A DNA stretch of 64,000 bases, taken from contig NC_058045.1 of the NCBI RefSeq assembly GCF_020085105.1, positions 21,747,833 to 21,811,832 on the forward strand, in the 5' to 3' direction. The translations under genes and the position numbers were made by a program. Of the stretch, positions 49,400 through 61,508 are shown piece after piece (the first letter of the stretch is position 1; each line of letters opens with the position of its first letter). Source of the stretch: Siniperca chuatsi (taxonomy: Eukaryota > Chordata > Actinopteri > Centrarchiformes > Sinipercidae). The notes under the pieces are model-generated. The model was not told where the DNA came from. It saw nothing but the letters and a program-made list of their open reading frames with translations, and searched no databases.

Positions 49400-52300
49400 G
49401 AACATTAGAAACTGTTAGCTGCAAAAAGTAGCTGCAGAATTTCCACAGTTCTACAAAATGCAACTTGTCCAGGCAATATATTGACCACGTTCTCATAGCC
49501 ATCAACTCAACCTTCATGCTATTTGCTGTAGTTTTTGTGATTTTTTTTTAAACTACTGTTTAAAAAACTATTATTTCTAATCTTTTTTCTAGACTCCTCA
49601 CAAAGCTGTAAAGGATTTTTCTCAGCCAGGACTCCCAACAGTGCAACATGCAGTACATAACACCACATGTTAGCCCTTTTCAGGACTAAAATCAGAAAAC
49701 TGAAACTGAAGAACTAAACCACAAAGGAAAAAAGTAAATTTGTCATGTTATAGGAATAGGTTGACATTTTGGGAAATACACGTATTCACTTTTTTGTTGA
49801 GAATTAGATGAGAAGATTGATACCACTCTCATATCTGTACTGTAAATATGAGGCTACACCCAGTAGCCGCTTATCTTAGCACAAAGACTGGAAACAAGTG
49901 GAAAAAGCTAGCCTGGCTCTGCCCAAAGGTAACAAAACCGCTGTTGTAGCTTTATAGTTAGCGTACAGACGTGAGAGTGGTATCAAACTTCTCATCTAAC
50001 CATATCACAATAAAAACATATTAAAAGCTGGCGCTGTCTCAGCAGCCACTGGGAATAACGAACATTAATCTGGTAATATTATTGTGTTATGGGGAAAAGC
50101 CAGCGCTCTGAAACAAACTGCTTCAGTATGCTCGGTTGTTGAGGTGAGGTTTGTTGCCCAGAATTCTCGAAATGACAAACTGAAATTTGTGGCCATCTAT
50201 CATTCCATCTATACCATAGAATGCATAAAAAATGAGAAACGTCATGCAAATATGCAAATAAATGAAAAATAAATTCCTACATGCTTAAAAACCTCCCGCA
50301 AGATCCCTGGATTCAGTTTGTGGTCACTGCACACAAATGTTAAGTAACATTGCAGGTCTTTGAGACAAACATCCTGCAGAATACGCTACGAAATAATATA
50401 GAGCTTACGCGACAGTAGCAGAGTCCATCACTCCGGTCACCTCTAGGCCATAGAAGCGCTGCATGTCGCTGATGGCTTTGGACAGAATCTGAGACGACTG
50501 CATGGTGGACATCTGTCTGCTCGCCTGAGACAGGTAGCCGAACTTACGAAGCCATGCCTGTGAGGAGAAAGTGAGAAGTCAGTTTTGCTTAGTCTTGGGA
50601 TTGGGAAAAGTTGCTCAACACATGTGGCTGCTTTTGTTTGTGTGGAGCGCATGGTGTATATATATGTGTATGACAACTACAACTGGGAGGGAGGCGATGT
50701 TATGCTAATCCGGGAACAAGCCACTGTCTAATGACTGGAGAGAGCATCTGAGGAGTTAAAAGAAAACAGAAAGTAGAGATAGAAACCAGATGGCTTCCAT
50801 AAACATTACGACATTCCAGCTCTGACAGCCAAGACGGGGAGAGGAAGATCTTGACACGGGAAAACTAAAAAGGACAATAATTAAACTGCATATCACTACT
50901 GTAGTACACAAGACAAACACAAAGCTCTGCATGTGTGGACTTCAAATAATGGTAAAAGACGATCTGGCTGACAGTCTAGTGACACATGCTGGATTTTCCC
51001 TCTTTGTTTCATGTTTGATGACCGTGAAATGAGTGTGTAGAGCCACGTAGCCAGGCAAACAAGACGATGGCTCCTCGGGGGGGGGGGGCTCAAAAACAAC
51101 ACCACAGGGCCCTCTCACGCAGCTGGATCATGGGACTCATACTTTAAATGCATGTACAGGATGAACACAGGCCACGGGCAAAACACACACACGCAACGCG
51201 CAATCTCATCATGGGTGCACACACTCAGACAAAGAAAATCCTTAGAGGCAACTTCTGCATAGCATGAAAAGTCTCAACCAATGGAACGTTAGAGTGGGCG
51301 TATTCACATGAAAGAAAAGAAGCAAAACTTCTCATACAGCAAGGCTGAAATCAATATCATCATATTCTGACATTATCACGATACGCAACAATTACATATA
51401 AAAGAATGAAATTGGTGTTCACTACAATGAACTGTGTTCCACTTGTATGTATTGAAACAAACAAGGCTATTCACACATGTAAATCAAAAACCTTTTCTAA
51501 TGATACCTCGCTCTGAATAATGGTAACCTCCCTATTAAGCATTTATTAGCAGTGTATAGACACTTAATAACACACTATCATGTAGTTTTAAGCAGATGTA
51601 AGGACATTTTTTAGCATTTATTAATGCATTTGTCAACAATTATAACTTCCATCCATCTGTAACTGGTGTATAAACAGTTAATGAATGATTGATAGCACGG
51701 TATCTAATTAAATATTATAATATCCACATTAACCAACCCTGGCAGTGCGTTATAAAGCATTATAAGACATGTTGAGCTTCAAGGTTTATTCTCCATCTTG
51801 AAAATAGCAGTTTGACAAAAAACATTTTTAACTCAAGGTCAACTTACTAGATTTCTTCTGAAGCTTTCAGCCACATCTCATGGCCTTCACCAGCAAATAG
51901 AATTTGTCTCAGTTGTCATGAGAGTACTCATAAACTATAAAGGCATATTTTATATAATTACAACTGTGATATATTATATTATATAATGTCAGTCATTCAT
52001 TATGTGTTTATACCACAGTTATGGATGCTTCATAGGACAAGTTACAATTGACAAATACATTAATAAACACTTAAAATGTCCTTATATTTTCTTACAACGA
52101 TCTTTAGTGTGTTATAAACAGTTTATTCATTGTTTATATTTTACTTATGAATTCTGCTAATTAATGCTAAAAGAAAGTGTGGATTTTATGAAATTTAACA
52201 TATGATCATATCTTCACAATATGATTCCAACAAAAGTCAATCAACAATAATACTGAATCATTTTTTAACCCTACAGATGAGGTTTACCTTGTGATACAAT

Positions 52301-52750
52301 CACACTCCTATCACTAGAGATAGACAGAAAGATAGGTAGATAGATTTGCACTCCTTCCATGTGTGCACCACATGCTCAGTGTTATTTGGAAAAAGGTCAA
52401 AAGGTCAGAGGACATCTTGCAGTGCAACAGCCCACCTGATGCTTTTAAGTTTTAGCAAAACAAACATGTAGATTTGAACTTATAGCCTGCTTATGAAGAG
52501 CTACAATTCTACAAAAAATTGCAACAGGGTTCCCACAGACAATGCTACAGCAATACTATGCCAACTGTAGATTCATAAAGTATTTAATACGAAAATGGAA
52601 TATCGTGACCATCTACATGGGAAATCTAGTCTGTACCTCAGCACTGAAGCCTTCCTCCTCTGGGACATCTGCCGCTATGCTGCACAGGACCAGGGAGAAT
52701 AAGGACGATAGTGTGATTATGATCTGAGTCCAGGGTTGTTTGGATGCCAT
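39426..52750 (-). CDS. mmp15: Membrane-type matrix metalloproteinase 15 (MT2-MMP)
   Basis: Zinc endopeptidase anchored on the cell surface. Ten exons join in phase to 720 residues: 52637-52750, 50409-50557, 49229-49348, 48823-49139, 47879-48040, 43909-44324, 43460-43598, 42172-42322, 41932-42047, 39426-39904. Order: signal peptide (about 1-27, start ATG 52750), propeptide with cysteine switch PRCGLPD (C95), furin site RKKR (109-112), catalytic domain with [11 protein letters not shown] (243-253) and the Met-turn IMAPFYQW. Next come a proline-rich hinge, four hemopexin blades (GEMFVFK..., [28 protein letters not shown]), and FMGC closing the propeller. A charged stalk, a transmembrane helix (about 673-697) and the tail ending CKRSLQDWV follow. 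The tail and FMGC favour MMP15 over MMP14/16/24. The hinge (about 120 residues) and stalk look longer than in mammals. Paralogue a or b is unknown. Confidence 0.94.
40371..40984. repeat. Long foldback element with arms of about 290 bp
   Basis: The left arm (from about 40371, TTTTTGAAAATGCACTTATT) and right arm (ending about 40984, TGTATTTTCAAAAA) are imperfect reverse complements over roughly 290 bp each, meeting near 40680. Internal matches include GATGAGAAGAT...CCA and CTAAGCTAAGCTAA blocks. A shorter relative with both arm ends lies at 49760-50005. It is in an mmp15 intron. It resembles a widespread teleost interspersed repeat. Confidence 0.7.
45270..45853. mobile_element. Non-autonomous DNA element with TTAA flanks
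   Basis: Terminal repeats AGCTGCATTAATTGAAA (from 45274) and, inverted, AGCTGCACTAATCAA (ending 45849) enclose 576 bp. TTAA lies on both sides (45270-45273 and 45850-45853). A TTAA target duplication is typical of piggyBac-type elements, but the terminal bases are not the usual piggyBac ones. No transposase is present. It is intronic in mmp15. Confidence 0.5.
49760..50005. repeat. Shortened copy of the 40371-40984 foldback element
   Basis: The block carries GAGAATTAGATGAGAAGATT and, near its other end, AACTTCTCATCTAACC, which are the two arm ends of the larger foldback element with most of the arms lost. It lies in the mmp15 intron between exons 50409-50557 and 49229-49348. Confidence 0.6.
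51568..52128. repeat. Foldback element with arms of about 80 bp
   Basis: The left arm (about 51568-51648, containing TAAGGACATTTTTTAGCATT) and right arm (about 52040-52128, containing TTAAAATGTCCTTATATTTT) are imperfect reverse complements. About 390 bp of AT-rich DNA separates them. It sits in the first mmp15 intron and resembles a non-autonomous DNA element with long terminal repeats. Confidence 0.55.
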
Positions 52751-53330
52751 CTTCTTCCTGATGTTGCTGCCTGTGGTCCCCAGATGGGAGCACGGAGTTG
52801 TGCAGTGATGAAGAGGACAGAAAACAGCCAAACAACTTCCTCCGGCAGGCAGGAATGCAGGACAAAGTGCTGGAGGATTTATTCCTCTCTCCTCCTCTCA
52901 CATTTAATCACAAACCTGCGCAACAAGTGAGCTATCTGCTCATTTTTGAAGTTGGCACGTCAGAAACCTCGAAAAATTCCTACAAAGTGTATTACGCAAA
53001 TAATGGTGCATTTACAAACCGTCGGAAAAACAGGAATTAAGATACTAATCCATCCCCGGTTACAGGCAGTCCAATTTGACCCGGGCCAGCAGCCGCATGG
53101 CTCATCCAAGTGTTCATACAGCAGTTTCTTTCATGCATACAGCTAACACTGTAGCCAGGGGGCAAATGAACTAGTCCTTGCCCTTTTCCGACAATGGCTG
53201 ATCAGCAGCCGGGCGCACAGTAACAAGTCTCCTTCCACTTTCTGCCAACACCGGGACCCAGCAGCTAGCACATGAAAAGTGTCTCTAAAGTTACGCAGTT
53301 CCTGAACTTGTTGCAAAATATTTCACACAC

Positions 53331-53363
<33 letters not shown>

Positions 53364-53460
53364 TCAGAACTCAAGTGCGATCAGATTTCACCTGCACTGT
53401 TTTGCACCAATTGACGGCTTTTAACTCGGAACGGAAACGCGTTGTGCAAATATTTGTGAG
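52751..53460 (-). promoter_or_regulatory. Presumed mmp15 5' UTR and promoter region
   Basis: This lies directly upstream of the mmp15 ATG at 52750. It has more CpG than its surroundings at 53050-53260 and again at 53395-53470. A 29-bp poly(A) tract (53331-53359) interrupts it. No TATA box was recognised and the transcription start cannot be placed. The role is inferred from position. Confidence 0.35.
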
Positions 53461-54211
53461 ACAGCCGTCCAACAGCTGTGTATCTGATAAAAGATTTGTA
53501 ATGATTTCACATGAAGAGAGGGCCCTCCTCCCTCCTGACACACCAGACCCACATCAGAAGGTCACAGGAAGCGGTGGGCAGTGCGCCATCTGCTGTTTGT
53601 ACAGGAAAGTGCCAGCTGCTGGCCCACATGATCACAGACAGAAGCAGAAGCAAGCGCTTTTAGATGCTTGGAGACATTGAATTTGATTCAGCGTCTTCAC
53701 TGGTGCTATATAAATGCTACACACTCTGGCAAACTTAAAGTTGTGTTTTAACTTGTGCATTGCATACTTTGTAATAGGCATCCCTTCAAGTAAAATGTTC
53801 CACTAGTTTAAAAATTAGACAACAGAGCTTCCATATTGACTTGTCATTGCAGCTACAGCACAGGTGTAACTAATAACATTAATGATGGCCGACTTCAAGT
53901 GGGACTGTGAGCCAGCATGCGCAACACCAGCGTACAGGAAGTGCAGTCTATTATATGAGTTACACCTGCTATGACTTATCAAAACGTCTCCAATGAACGA
54001 GTCTATTCTAGCTGTGGTATTACATTTAATAATAGATAAAACACTTTAGTCCTCTCCAGGAATGCTGTTACTTTCATTATTGTTCCAGAGTGTTTTATTT
54101 GCTAAGAGAAATGAAAGTGGCAAAGTTATTTTTCCCAGAGCTCCACAAGATCAGCAGTGGATCTGTTAACAGCCAGGACCGACAGTACTTCAGTAAATAT
54201 AACAGACACTT

Positions 54212-54267
54212 TAAAAAAAAAAAAAAAAAAAAAGTTTTTATTAAAGCTGCTAACAGCAGTATCATTG
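54212..54267 (-). terminator. Compact 3' UTR and poly(A) signal of the EGF-ZP gene
   Basis: On the minus strand, AATAAA at 54242-54237 begins about 26 nt after the TGA stop (54268-54270). A 20-base T run (54213-54232) follows at once, an ideal U-rich downstream element. The mature 3' UTR would therefore be only some 40-55 nt long. Confidence 0.65.
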
Positions 54268-57167
54268 TCAGTGCTTTGCCATTTGTGCAAGCCTCCTGCT
54301 GCGTGCCTTGGCCACAGTGATGAGGATGATGAGGAAGAAGCCCACGGTCCAGACGGCCGCTACAGGCAGCAACACACTCGTCAGTATGCCTGAAACAAAC
54401 GCCAAAGAGATAATCGTGGAATCCACCTCAAACACAATGGGAAAAGTATCGCTTCCAATGCGGCCTTACAGAGAAAGCAAAAGACAAGTGGAAGGTCTAA
54501 CACAGCAGTAACTCGCTGATCACGCGGGGGGGCAACAGCAATAAGGAAACGCGAGCTTACTGGATTGAGGGCTGTCTGGCATTTCGATCCTGATTGGCCC
54601 ATAGGACAGGACGCCCTGGGTGGGGTCTGCTCTCACTGCCTCTCTCTTACTGATTGAATTGCAGTTCTGTAAAGAAAAAACGAGAGACACGAGAGGTATT
54701 TTAGAGATACACATTTTACGACCGATGTTAACACCAATACACAAAACACACATGAGGCCTCATATCATAAGACTAGCTCACAGGTGTGCAGGACTTGTGG
54801 TCGTCTGGCTCGCACAGCTGTACAGTGCAGTGCAGATAGAGCTCGTGAGGTTCTGCCGTGAAGCGAAACATGTCGAAGCTGTATCGGATGGTGGAACTTC
54901 CTCCATTACGGCCTGACTGTCCTGCGCTCACATTGAGGAAGGAAACCGTTTGGTCGTTCGCACACCTGGATGAAGAGATGGGCAAGAGGAGTAGGAATGG
55001 GATAAGTGGAATGCAGTTTAAAAAAAAAAAAAAAAAAAGACACAAGTGAGAAACTGTCGATATGGAGAGCTGTTCTGACCCGTTCAGAAGCAGAGCGTGA
55101 ACCAATCCCTCTGTGGCGTTCGCCTGGGGAGACTGTGTGGCCCAACACTCGTTAATCTGGAGCAGGAAGAAGTCTGCAGGCTCTGTGACCGTCACCTCCA
55201 CATACACCTGACACATTTTATTGAAAGCCATCACGGATTTAATAAAAAAAAAATAGCTCGACCAAAATGTGATTCATATTTGGTAAAACTGGCCCATGAA
55301 CTTTCACATACCTTGTCTCGGAGTTCAATGGTGGGGGCGCTACTGTAGGCCTTAGTGTAGGAGTGGTCTGTGTACAACATCATCTTTATCGTTGCGTCAA
55401 GGTCATCTACGCGCATCACCGTCTCACTGTCCGCGTACAGAGGAGAGGCGAGAAAGCACAGCGATGTTTGGGGAGTGAGAGAGTGCACAGCTTTTAAAAC
55501 AGCGGCAATTTCAATCTGAAACTAACAACTCCAACAGAGTCCCTCTAACATTTTTACATGCATTTTATCTGAAATGGTTAAAAAAAAAAAAAGGTGACAG
55601 TCTGTAAGGATCCGGGACATTGCTAGAGTACAAAACACGCTGGAATGGATCGAAATAAATTACATTAAATGTCATGCGTCTTTTAATTCAACATCGTTCC
55701 TTACGTGGAAAAGGGGACGACTGGGAAAGGCAGGCTGACTCTTCTGATGTATGGAGAGACGCACGTGTACTCCAGCTTAATGACTGGCTCTCTGATGATG
55801 TTTCCAACAACCTGAGGGTCTGACAGTAGACTCAGGGAATAGGAGATGTGAGTTAAGTTTTTCTGTAAGAGGGGGGAAAAATGCACTATTGACAGGGATA
55901 AGTGTTAAAATGTTTGTCCTTTTTCTACGCTGAACAACAGTGGCAGGTTTGTGCTCGTCAGTTAAACCTCCAGTGGTACCTCCAGCGGCTTGCCTCCGCA
56001 GGTTAGATATTGGTCTTTAGATATCCTGGACATGTAGTACGACACACCGTCGATGACCTCTCTCTGAGCGCGACAAGATTTGTTGGGCAAGTGGAGGGAC
56101 TCCAGCGGCACATTGTGATACATGAAGAAGTCTTCTATCGCTCTGATTGCTATGTAGTCTCTGCTGCACATGACTCTGATGTGTGCATCTGTAAAAGCGA
56201 AAAAAAAAAACATTTTCATCTGCAGGAAATTTTACGTGTTAAAATACTAAAGGGGCACTCTTCAGATTTTACACACAATCGTCTGTTTACTCGGTAGTGG
56301 AGTACAATACTACTATGATGACGTCATCAGGGTTATTTTTCAGCTTATTTCTCAGGCTTGGTGACTAAAAATGTACAGTATAACAGAAAGCCTGCATTAC
56401 AAACTGGGGGCAAGGAGTTTGAGAGATGTGGGCATTTGCCAGGCAGAGATGGTCAAATTAAATGATGCTGTTTCTTGCATTATGGGAAATGTAGGTTAGG
56501 AGCCAATGTTTCTGGAGATTGACCCTCACTAGGGACTAAACATTAGCATATCTGTTGCATCAATATTGACCATTCAGTGTTAAGCTGCAGTACTAACTTG
56601 CTTGAGGTGCCCATTTAGGAAACTGAGTGTCTGGTAACTCACAGGAACCCTTTTGTGAGAGATTAATACTTTTCAGGCCGAGTGAATTACAAACACACAT
56701 TAAGGAAAATAAAAAATATAAAAGAGTTCCTACTTTTGTCACATAGGTCAGAATAATATCCGGTGGTACATTTGCAGCTTCTTTGGTCTTTAGACAGAAC
56801 ACAGTTTGTGGGGTTAGTGCAATGCTCCACACTGCAGACTCCTGTATAGTAAAGAAAGGACTCTTACTAGCCAAGCTACGTTACAACATGCATGGACATT
56901 TTTATATAAGTAGACATCTTTACCCTCAACATGGTGGCGCGTGAAGCCGAGGAGAAGCACCACGCTCAGCTGGTTTGAAGAATAAACATTTCCACTTTAA
57001 TTGTGTAAAGTGTTACATCATTTATTTACCGTCTAGCTAGACCAGCCTGATCCAAAAGCACCCCCACCCCGAGCTACACAAACATTTAGCGTAGTTTTCT
57101 TACATTAAGGAACAATAATGCTCTTTAAATGATAAGCTACACCAACCTTCAAGCCGATTAGGATCAT
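54268..57167 (-). CDS. EGF-like and ZP-domain single-pass membrane protein, unnamed
   Basis: Ten exons join in phase to 398 residues: 57147-57167, 56924-56969, 56734-56841, 55980-56188, 55705-55862, 55312-55426, 55080-55207, 54782-54965, 54561-54666, 54268-54389. The short first exon (MILIGLK) plus the second (LSVVLLLGF) form a signal peptide. One EGF-like module follows, with six cysteines in the pattern C-x4-C-x5-C-x7-C-x-C-x8-C. A ZP module comes next, from HIRVMCSRDY through CGGKPLE, LEYTCVSPY and INECWAT to LHCTVQLCEPD. After it come a basic cleavage-type site (SKRE), an external hydrophobic patch-like VLSYGPIRIE, a transmembrane helix (VAAVWTVGFFLIILITVA) and a short basic tail. ZP modules polymerise into extracellular filaments after cleavage. 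It resembles uromodulin/OIT3-type architecture, but I recognise no named orthologue; between mmp15 and nup93 it may be fish-specific or lost in mammals. Confidence 0.82.
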
Positions 57168-59441
57168 TGCTGTACTGTTTTGCGTAAAAATCAAACTAAA
57201 TCTGGTTTTTAAATGCGATATTTTCACCCAAAGGGGATGTTGTCCTCTGTCGCCGTGTTCAACACCTGCTGCTCTGCAATTATGAACACCTGTCGGTGCT
57301 TGTGTGTTCAGCTCCTTAAACGCGCCATTTATACGTTTTATTTATAATTGAATCGTATTAAACTTCAGTTAATTGTATTAATTGGTGAATTAAAACTATT
57401 TCACTGATTTCTAAAACAGAAAAAATAAATATTGTAAAACTCATCACACTTTGTTCCAACAGGGAAAATTCACCCAATTAAATATTTGGGTGTTTTAGAC
57501 TGTTGGTTCCATACAAGTTATTTGAAAACGTGTTCTCTGGGAAATTTTGATGGGTATTTTTCACTGTTTCCTGACATTTTTCCGACTAAACCATCAGTGT
57601 ACTGTATATTTACAATGTACACTCATTTTTACACCACAACACACAACCAATAAGCATATAAGACAAAGGCACATAACATAAATATATGCCTCACCCATAC
57701 ACTTTATGTGTGTGTGTGTACAAATAAAGAGAGTTCACTCACAGCCTATATTTTGCCTTGTTTCATCAATAAGTTTTGCCTAAAATAAAATTCCCTCCAG
57801 ATGTCACTATTGTCAGCACAAAGTGATTCAGTGCTTTGGAAAGTTTACGCCATCGCTACTTATAGCCTATGTGAAATAGCACTATAATCAAACATAACTG
57901 TCAGGAAGTATGAAGCTTAAATATCCACTACAATCCAAACTACAAATTAATACTTAACTCCATTGGGAAATCAGTAAGAAGACCTCTTTTGGATCCCACA
58001 TTCAATAAATAAAATAAAAGATTAATAAAAGATTTGGGCAGGAAGGAACAGAATATGTTTTTAGTGTTAGCAGGTCAAAACAGTGGGGGGGGGTCTACCA
58101 TGATGGGTATATGGTAGGAAACTACAGTGTCTCAAGGGAAAGCCGTAAGTGGGTCACTGTATTTCCTACAGTGCCAACTCGTCACACCCGGAGGCCGGAC
58201 TCCATATTCTCAGACATTTGGGTGCAGACCATTTGTTTTTGATGGGACAGATCAGAGCCAGAACAAGTTGTTGATAAAGGGAGGGAGGCACCATGATTGA
58301 TGAGGCAGGTTGGCAGCAGTCCATCTCTGGTGGCAGATCCCATGGCCTGAGACAATAATGTGTGTTGTATCCGTCTCTTTTCTCCCAAGTCAGTACCCTT
58401 CATCTCTGAGAGACTCTTCGTGGTAAAAAAAACAAACAAGATCTACAAACACTGAGAACTGTAATGCTGAGTAGCACTAACTAATATGTGAAGATGGGAT
58501 CTTAAAGGCAACAGCCTCAAGGACACTGCAGTCCACAACCCAAGACTCCACTGTCTGCCAGTGGATTTAATATTAGCATATCAAACAGTTAAATTGCTCC
58601 ACTGAAACCTCCTTGCTCTTACCCAGTAAATTTAGATTTTACTAAGTATGTAAAGTATGAAGTTCAATTTCCTTTGATGCCTAGTTTTTTCTCTTTGAAA
58701 TTAAAACAAGCTGTAAATGACTATTTTATTGTGCTGCTACAACCTCAAGTTCACACATAATTTCGACCCAAACAGGAACAGAACAAATCTACAGAGGAAA
58801 TATTGGCAATATTATTTATTAACAGACCAAAAGGAATTAAGAAAGATTTTACAAGTTTGTAGAGACGAGTTTATAAAATGTGCATTTACACCTGTGAATG
58901 TAGCTTGGTTCTGTGAAGAAGTTGTCTTCACATTATTTAATTCAGTCTACATATGTGGTTCTGTTAAATGTGTGCAAATCATGAAGTGGGGGAAAAAAAA
59001 GTGAAACTGATGTTATGAATGGGTGGAACAGCCATATAGTCAGAGCAGGTGTAACTGACAGAACCTACATTGATGTTACACAGCAAAACACATTGTGAGA
59101 ACAAAATGTCTATCAGTTTACAGTCCACTGAAATCATTTTCCAGATTATTAAATGCACCCTTTGTTTTACAGTAAGTGCATGTTGTACAGCTGGACATTG
59201 GTAGGATGACCCTGAGTTATCACATTAATGGAAATACAATACACCTTTTCTTTCTTGCAGCCCTTGCGTCATCTCCCTTAGCAGCATCATGTGGTGGTTC
59301 TTCGTCTCGTCGGCAGTGGTGCAGTGCCACCCTGGTGTTGTGAAATAGCCGGGTTATAGGAGGTGTCTGTCATCGGCCTGATTCACAACACCAGCTGCAG
59401 CACACACACCTGAGAGGCAAGTCTTCTGCTGCTGGACGTAT

Positions 59442-59500
<59 letters not shown>

Positions 59501-61260
59501 TGAGGTGTATGTGAGATGAATAGAGAGATAACACCATTTACTAAAGTCTGCTGGTCAGAGGTCTCTGCAGCGGACTTGATCACCCAATTGTGACTAATCA
59601 GCATCTGATTCTAGTTGAGGATAGCTAATCAGATGTCATTTACATACCAGGCGATTTTCAGATTGCCAGGCATATTATTAGATGTTGGGGGGCAGTGGTG
59701 TGTCTCTGCTCCCAGTACAACAGCATGGATCCCAGAGTACTTGGCTCAGCTCTGTCTGTGGCCGTGGATGAACTCAACATCTCTGTACAGCTATGTGGAG
59801 CAGCCAAGACAGAATGAGCCTCCATCTGTGTTCTCTCAGGCCAGACTGAAGGCCAGAGAGTGTGGGGGACAAATTTAACAGAGGGGATGATGGGTGACTA
59901 TTTCTGAAGATTTGCATGTGCTTGGTGGCTAGCAATCCTCAGCTGAAGTCAGTTTTTTGATGCTAAAAGTTTGACAGGGTATTGACACGCTGTTGTTAGA
60001 TACTTTCTTGGGTGTTCAGGTAGATTCGCAATGGTTGCTAGGGCATTTCCCGGCGGTTCAAGCTGAAAATGTTCAAAGTGTAGGGAGCTGTTTAAAGTTT
60101 AAATTACACTTGTAGACCAAAAAATGTAACTTGTAGACCAGTAAACTTAAAACTTGTGAGCATTCTTCACAACCATTTCGCACGATTTTCAAAGGTGAAG
60201 AACACTATCATAACTGTGGGACAAAACAGCAATAAATTCACTCAACAGAATTATTTTCATAGAGAATATGTTAAACACTCATCCCTTTTTTCATACAGAA
60301 AAATACCTAATATGATTAAGAGGAATGTTTTGCAGTTTGTGTTAGAGAATGTCGTTAACCCAGAAATCACCCCTCTGATACAGAGACAGACCGAAATATC
60401 CCTCCAGTCCTGTAGTCAAGTTCAAGCCAACCAACCATCTGCCAGGGGACAGGACATGTCACAGATACTGCACTACAGCCTGTGGAAACAACATGGCTAC
60501 TTCCTGCAACACTCAGGATCGAGAATTGTACACAGTAACTTGCTCATGTTAAACCAGAGGGAATTTAAATAATTGAAGTGAAACTGACAATCCTCATGTT
60601 TACATTTCATCAACACTTCACTCTGTGGATAGATGAGCTCAAGCGTTTGCTGTGTACATTATATTGAGCCCAATGTCTCAGCAGGACACCTCTTCATAGT
60701 GTCTGACAAAAACTACCTGCAGCTTCTCTTTAAATGATATGAACAGTCTTATTCCTCTGATTAAACGATTCAGCTGCTGACTGTCCCTGTGAACATGTTT
60801 ACGAATAATCAAACACAAAATCACAATGACCTTTCTTTCAAAACAGCTGTACTCTAATTATTGTGTCAGCTGTGGTTTGTTTGATCATCATTTTGATTAT
60901 CATTTATTCATGAGTTAATGACTAATGAATAAATCCACCACTGCAACCTGGACTGAGAAAACAAGCTTGAAAAACTGCAGGAAAATGTGAATAAGTGTTT
61001 GATTGAAAACTGATATAATAACTATTGGAAATGTACAAGACTTTGAATTAAGTTTCATAGTAGATGAAGAACTGTTTTGCTTTCCTTTGGCACTCCATCT
61101 TACTATGAAAATGAAAGACTTGACTGACTGCTCTGCACATGCAACAATTACTGTGAAAACAATACATTTACAAAAATGGAGCTAAATGAGAAAACAAAAA
61201 GTAAATGTAATGGACATAAGTGGTTTAAAATAAAAAGACAACTGAAAAGTAAAGCTTTTT
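57168..61260. other. Intergenic region upstream of the EGF-ZP gene; no gene recognised
   Basis: These 4.1 kb hold the presumed promoter of the EGF-ZP gene at their left end and lead to the nup93 3' end on the right. The only clear feature is a long (CA)n tract at 59444-59498. A plus-strand open frame at 60156-60572 (138 codons) has no recognisable domain and AT-rich codon use, and is probably chance. No RNA gene was recognised. Confidence 0.45.
59444..59498. repeat. (CA)n microsatellite, about 27 units
   Basis: An uninterrupted CA dinucleotide tract of about 55 bp, the longest in the window. It lies in intergenic DNA between nup93 and the EGF-ZP gene and should be highly polymorphic. Shorter CA/GT tracts are at 10124-10150, 43043-43069, 46892-46923, 49365-49395 and 61479-61499. 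Confidence 0.9.
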
Positions 61261-61508
61261 TTTATTCCAAATCATCAAAGATACAAACATGAAACAACAA
61301 AATGGAAAAACAACAGAACAAAAAGAACAGACTGACAATTAAGAGGAACTCAGATGGGTTATATAAGGATGAATGTAGTATTCTATACAAAACAAAATGG
61401 CAGACAGGCGAGCGGGTGGACTGTGTCTCCAAAAGGTTTCTGGCTGTCAGGAAGGTAGCTGTATGTCTGCGTGTATATGTGTGTGTGTGTGTGTGTGTTG
61501 ACGTTGTC
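61261..61508 (-). terminator. nup93 3' UTR with poly(A) signal
   Basis: AATAAA on the minus strand at 61266-61261 lies about 245 nt after the nup93 stop codon (61509-61511), followed by a T-rich run read as AAAGCTTTTT on the plus strand. This is a plausible single poly(A) site. A GT tract (61479-61499) lies within the UTR. Confidence 0.55.

Noticed and set aside
56593-56874. Reading the EGF exon in the frame ESAVWSIALTPQTVFCL
   Set aside because: The other frame gives six spaced cysteines and joins both neighbours in phase.
60156-60572. Plus-strand open frame of 138 codons in the intergenic region
   Set aside because: It has no recognisable domain, AT-rich codon use, no splice or poly(A) context and low-complexity neighbours. 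Probably chance.
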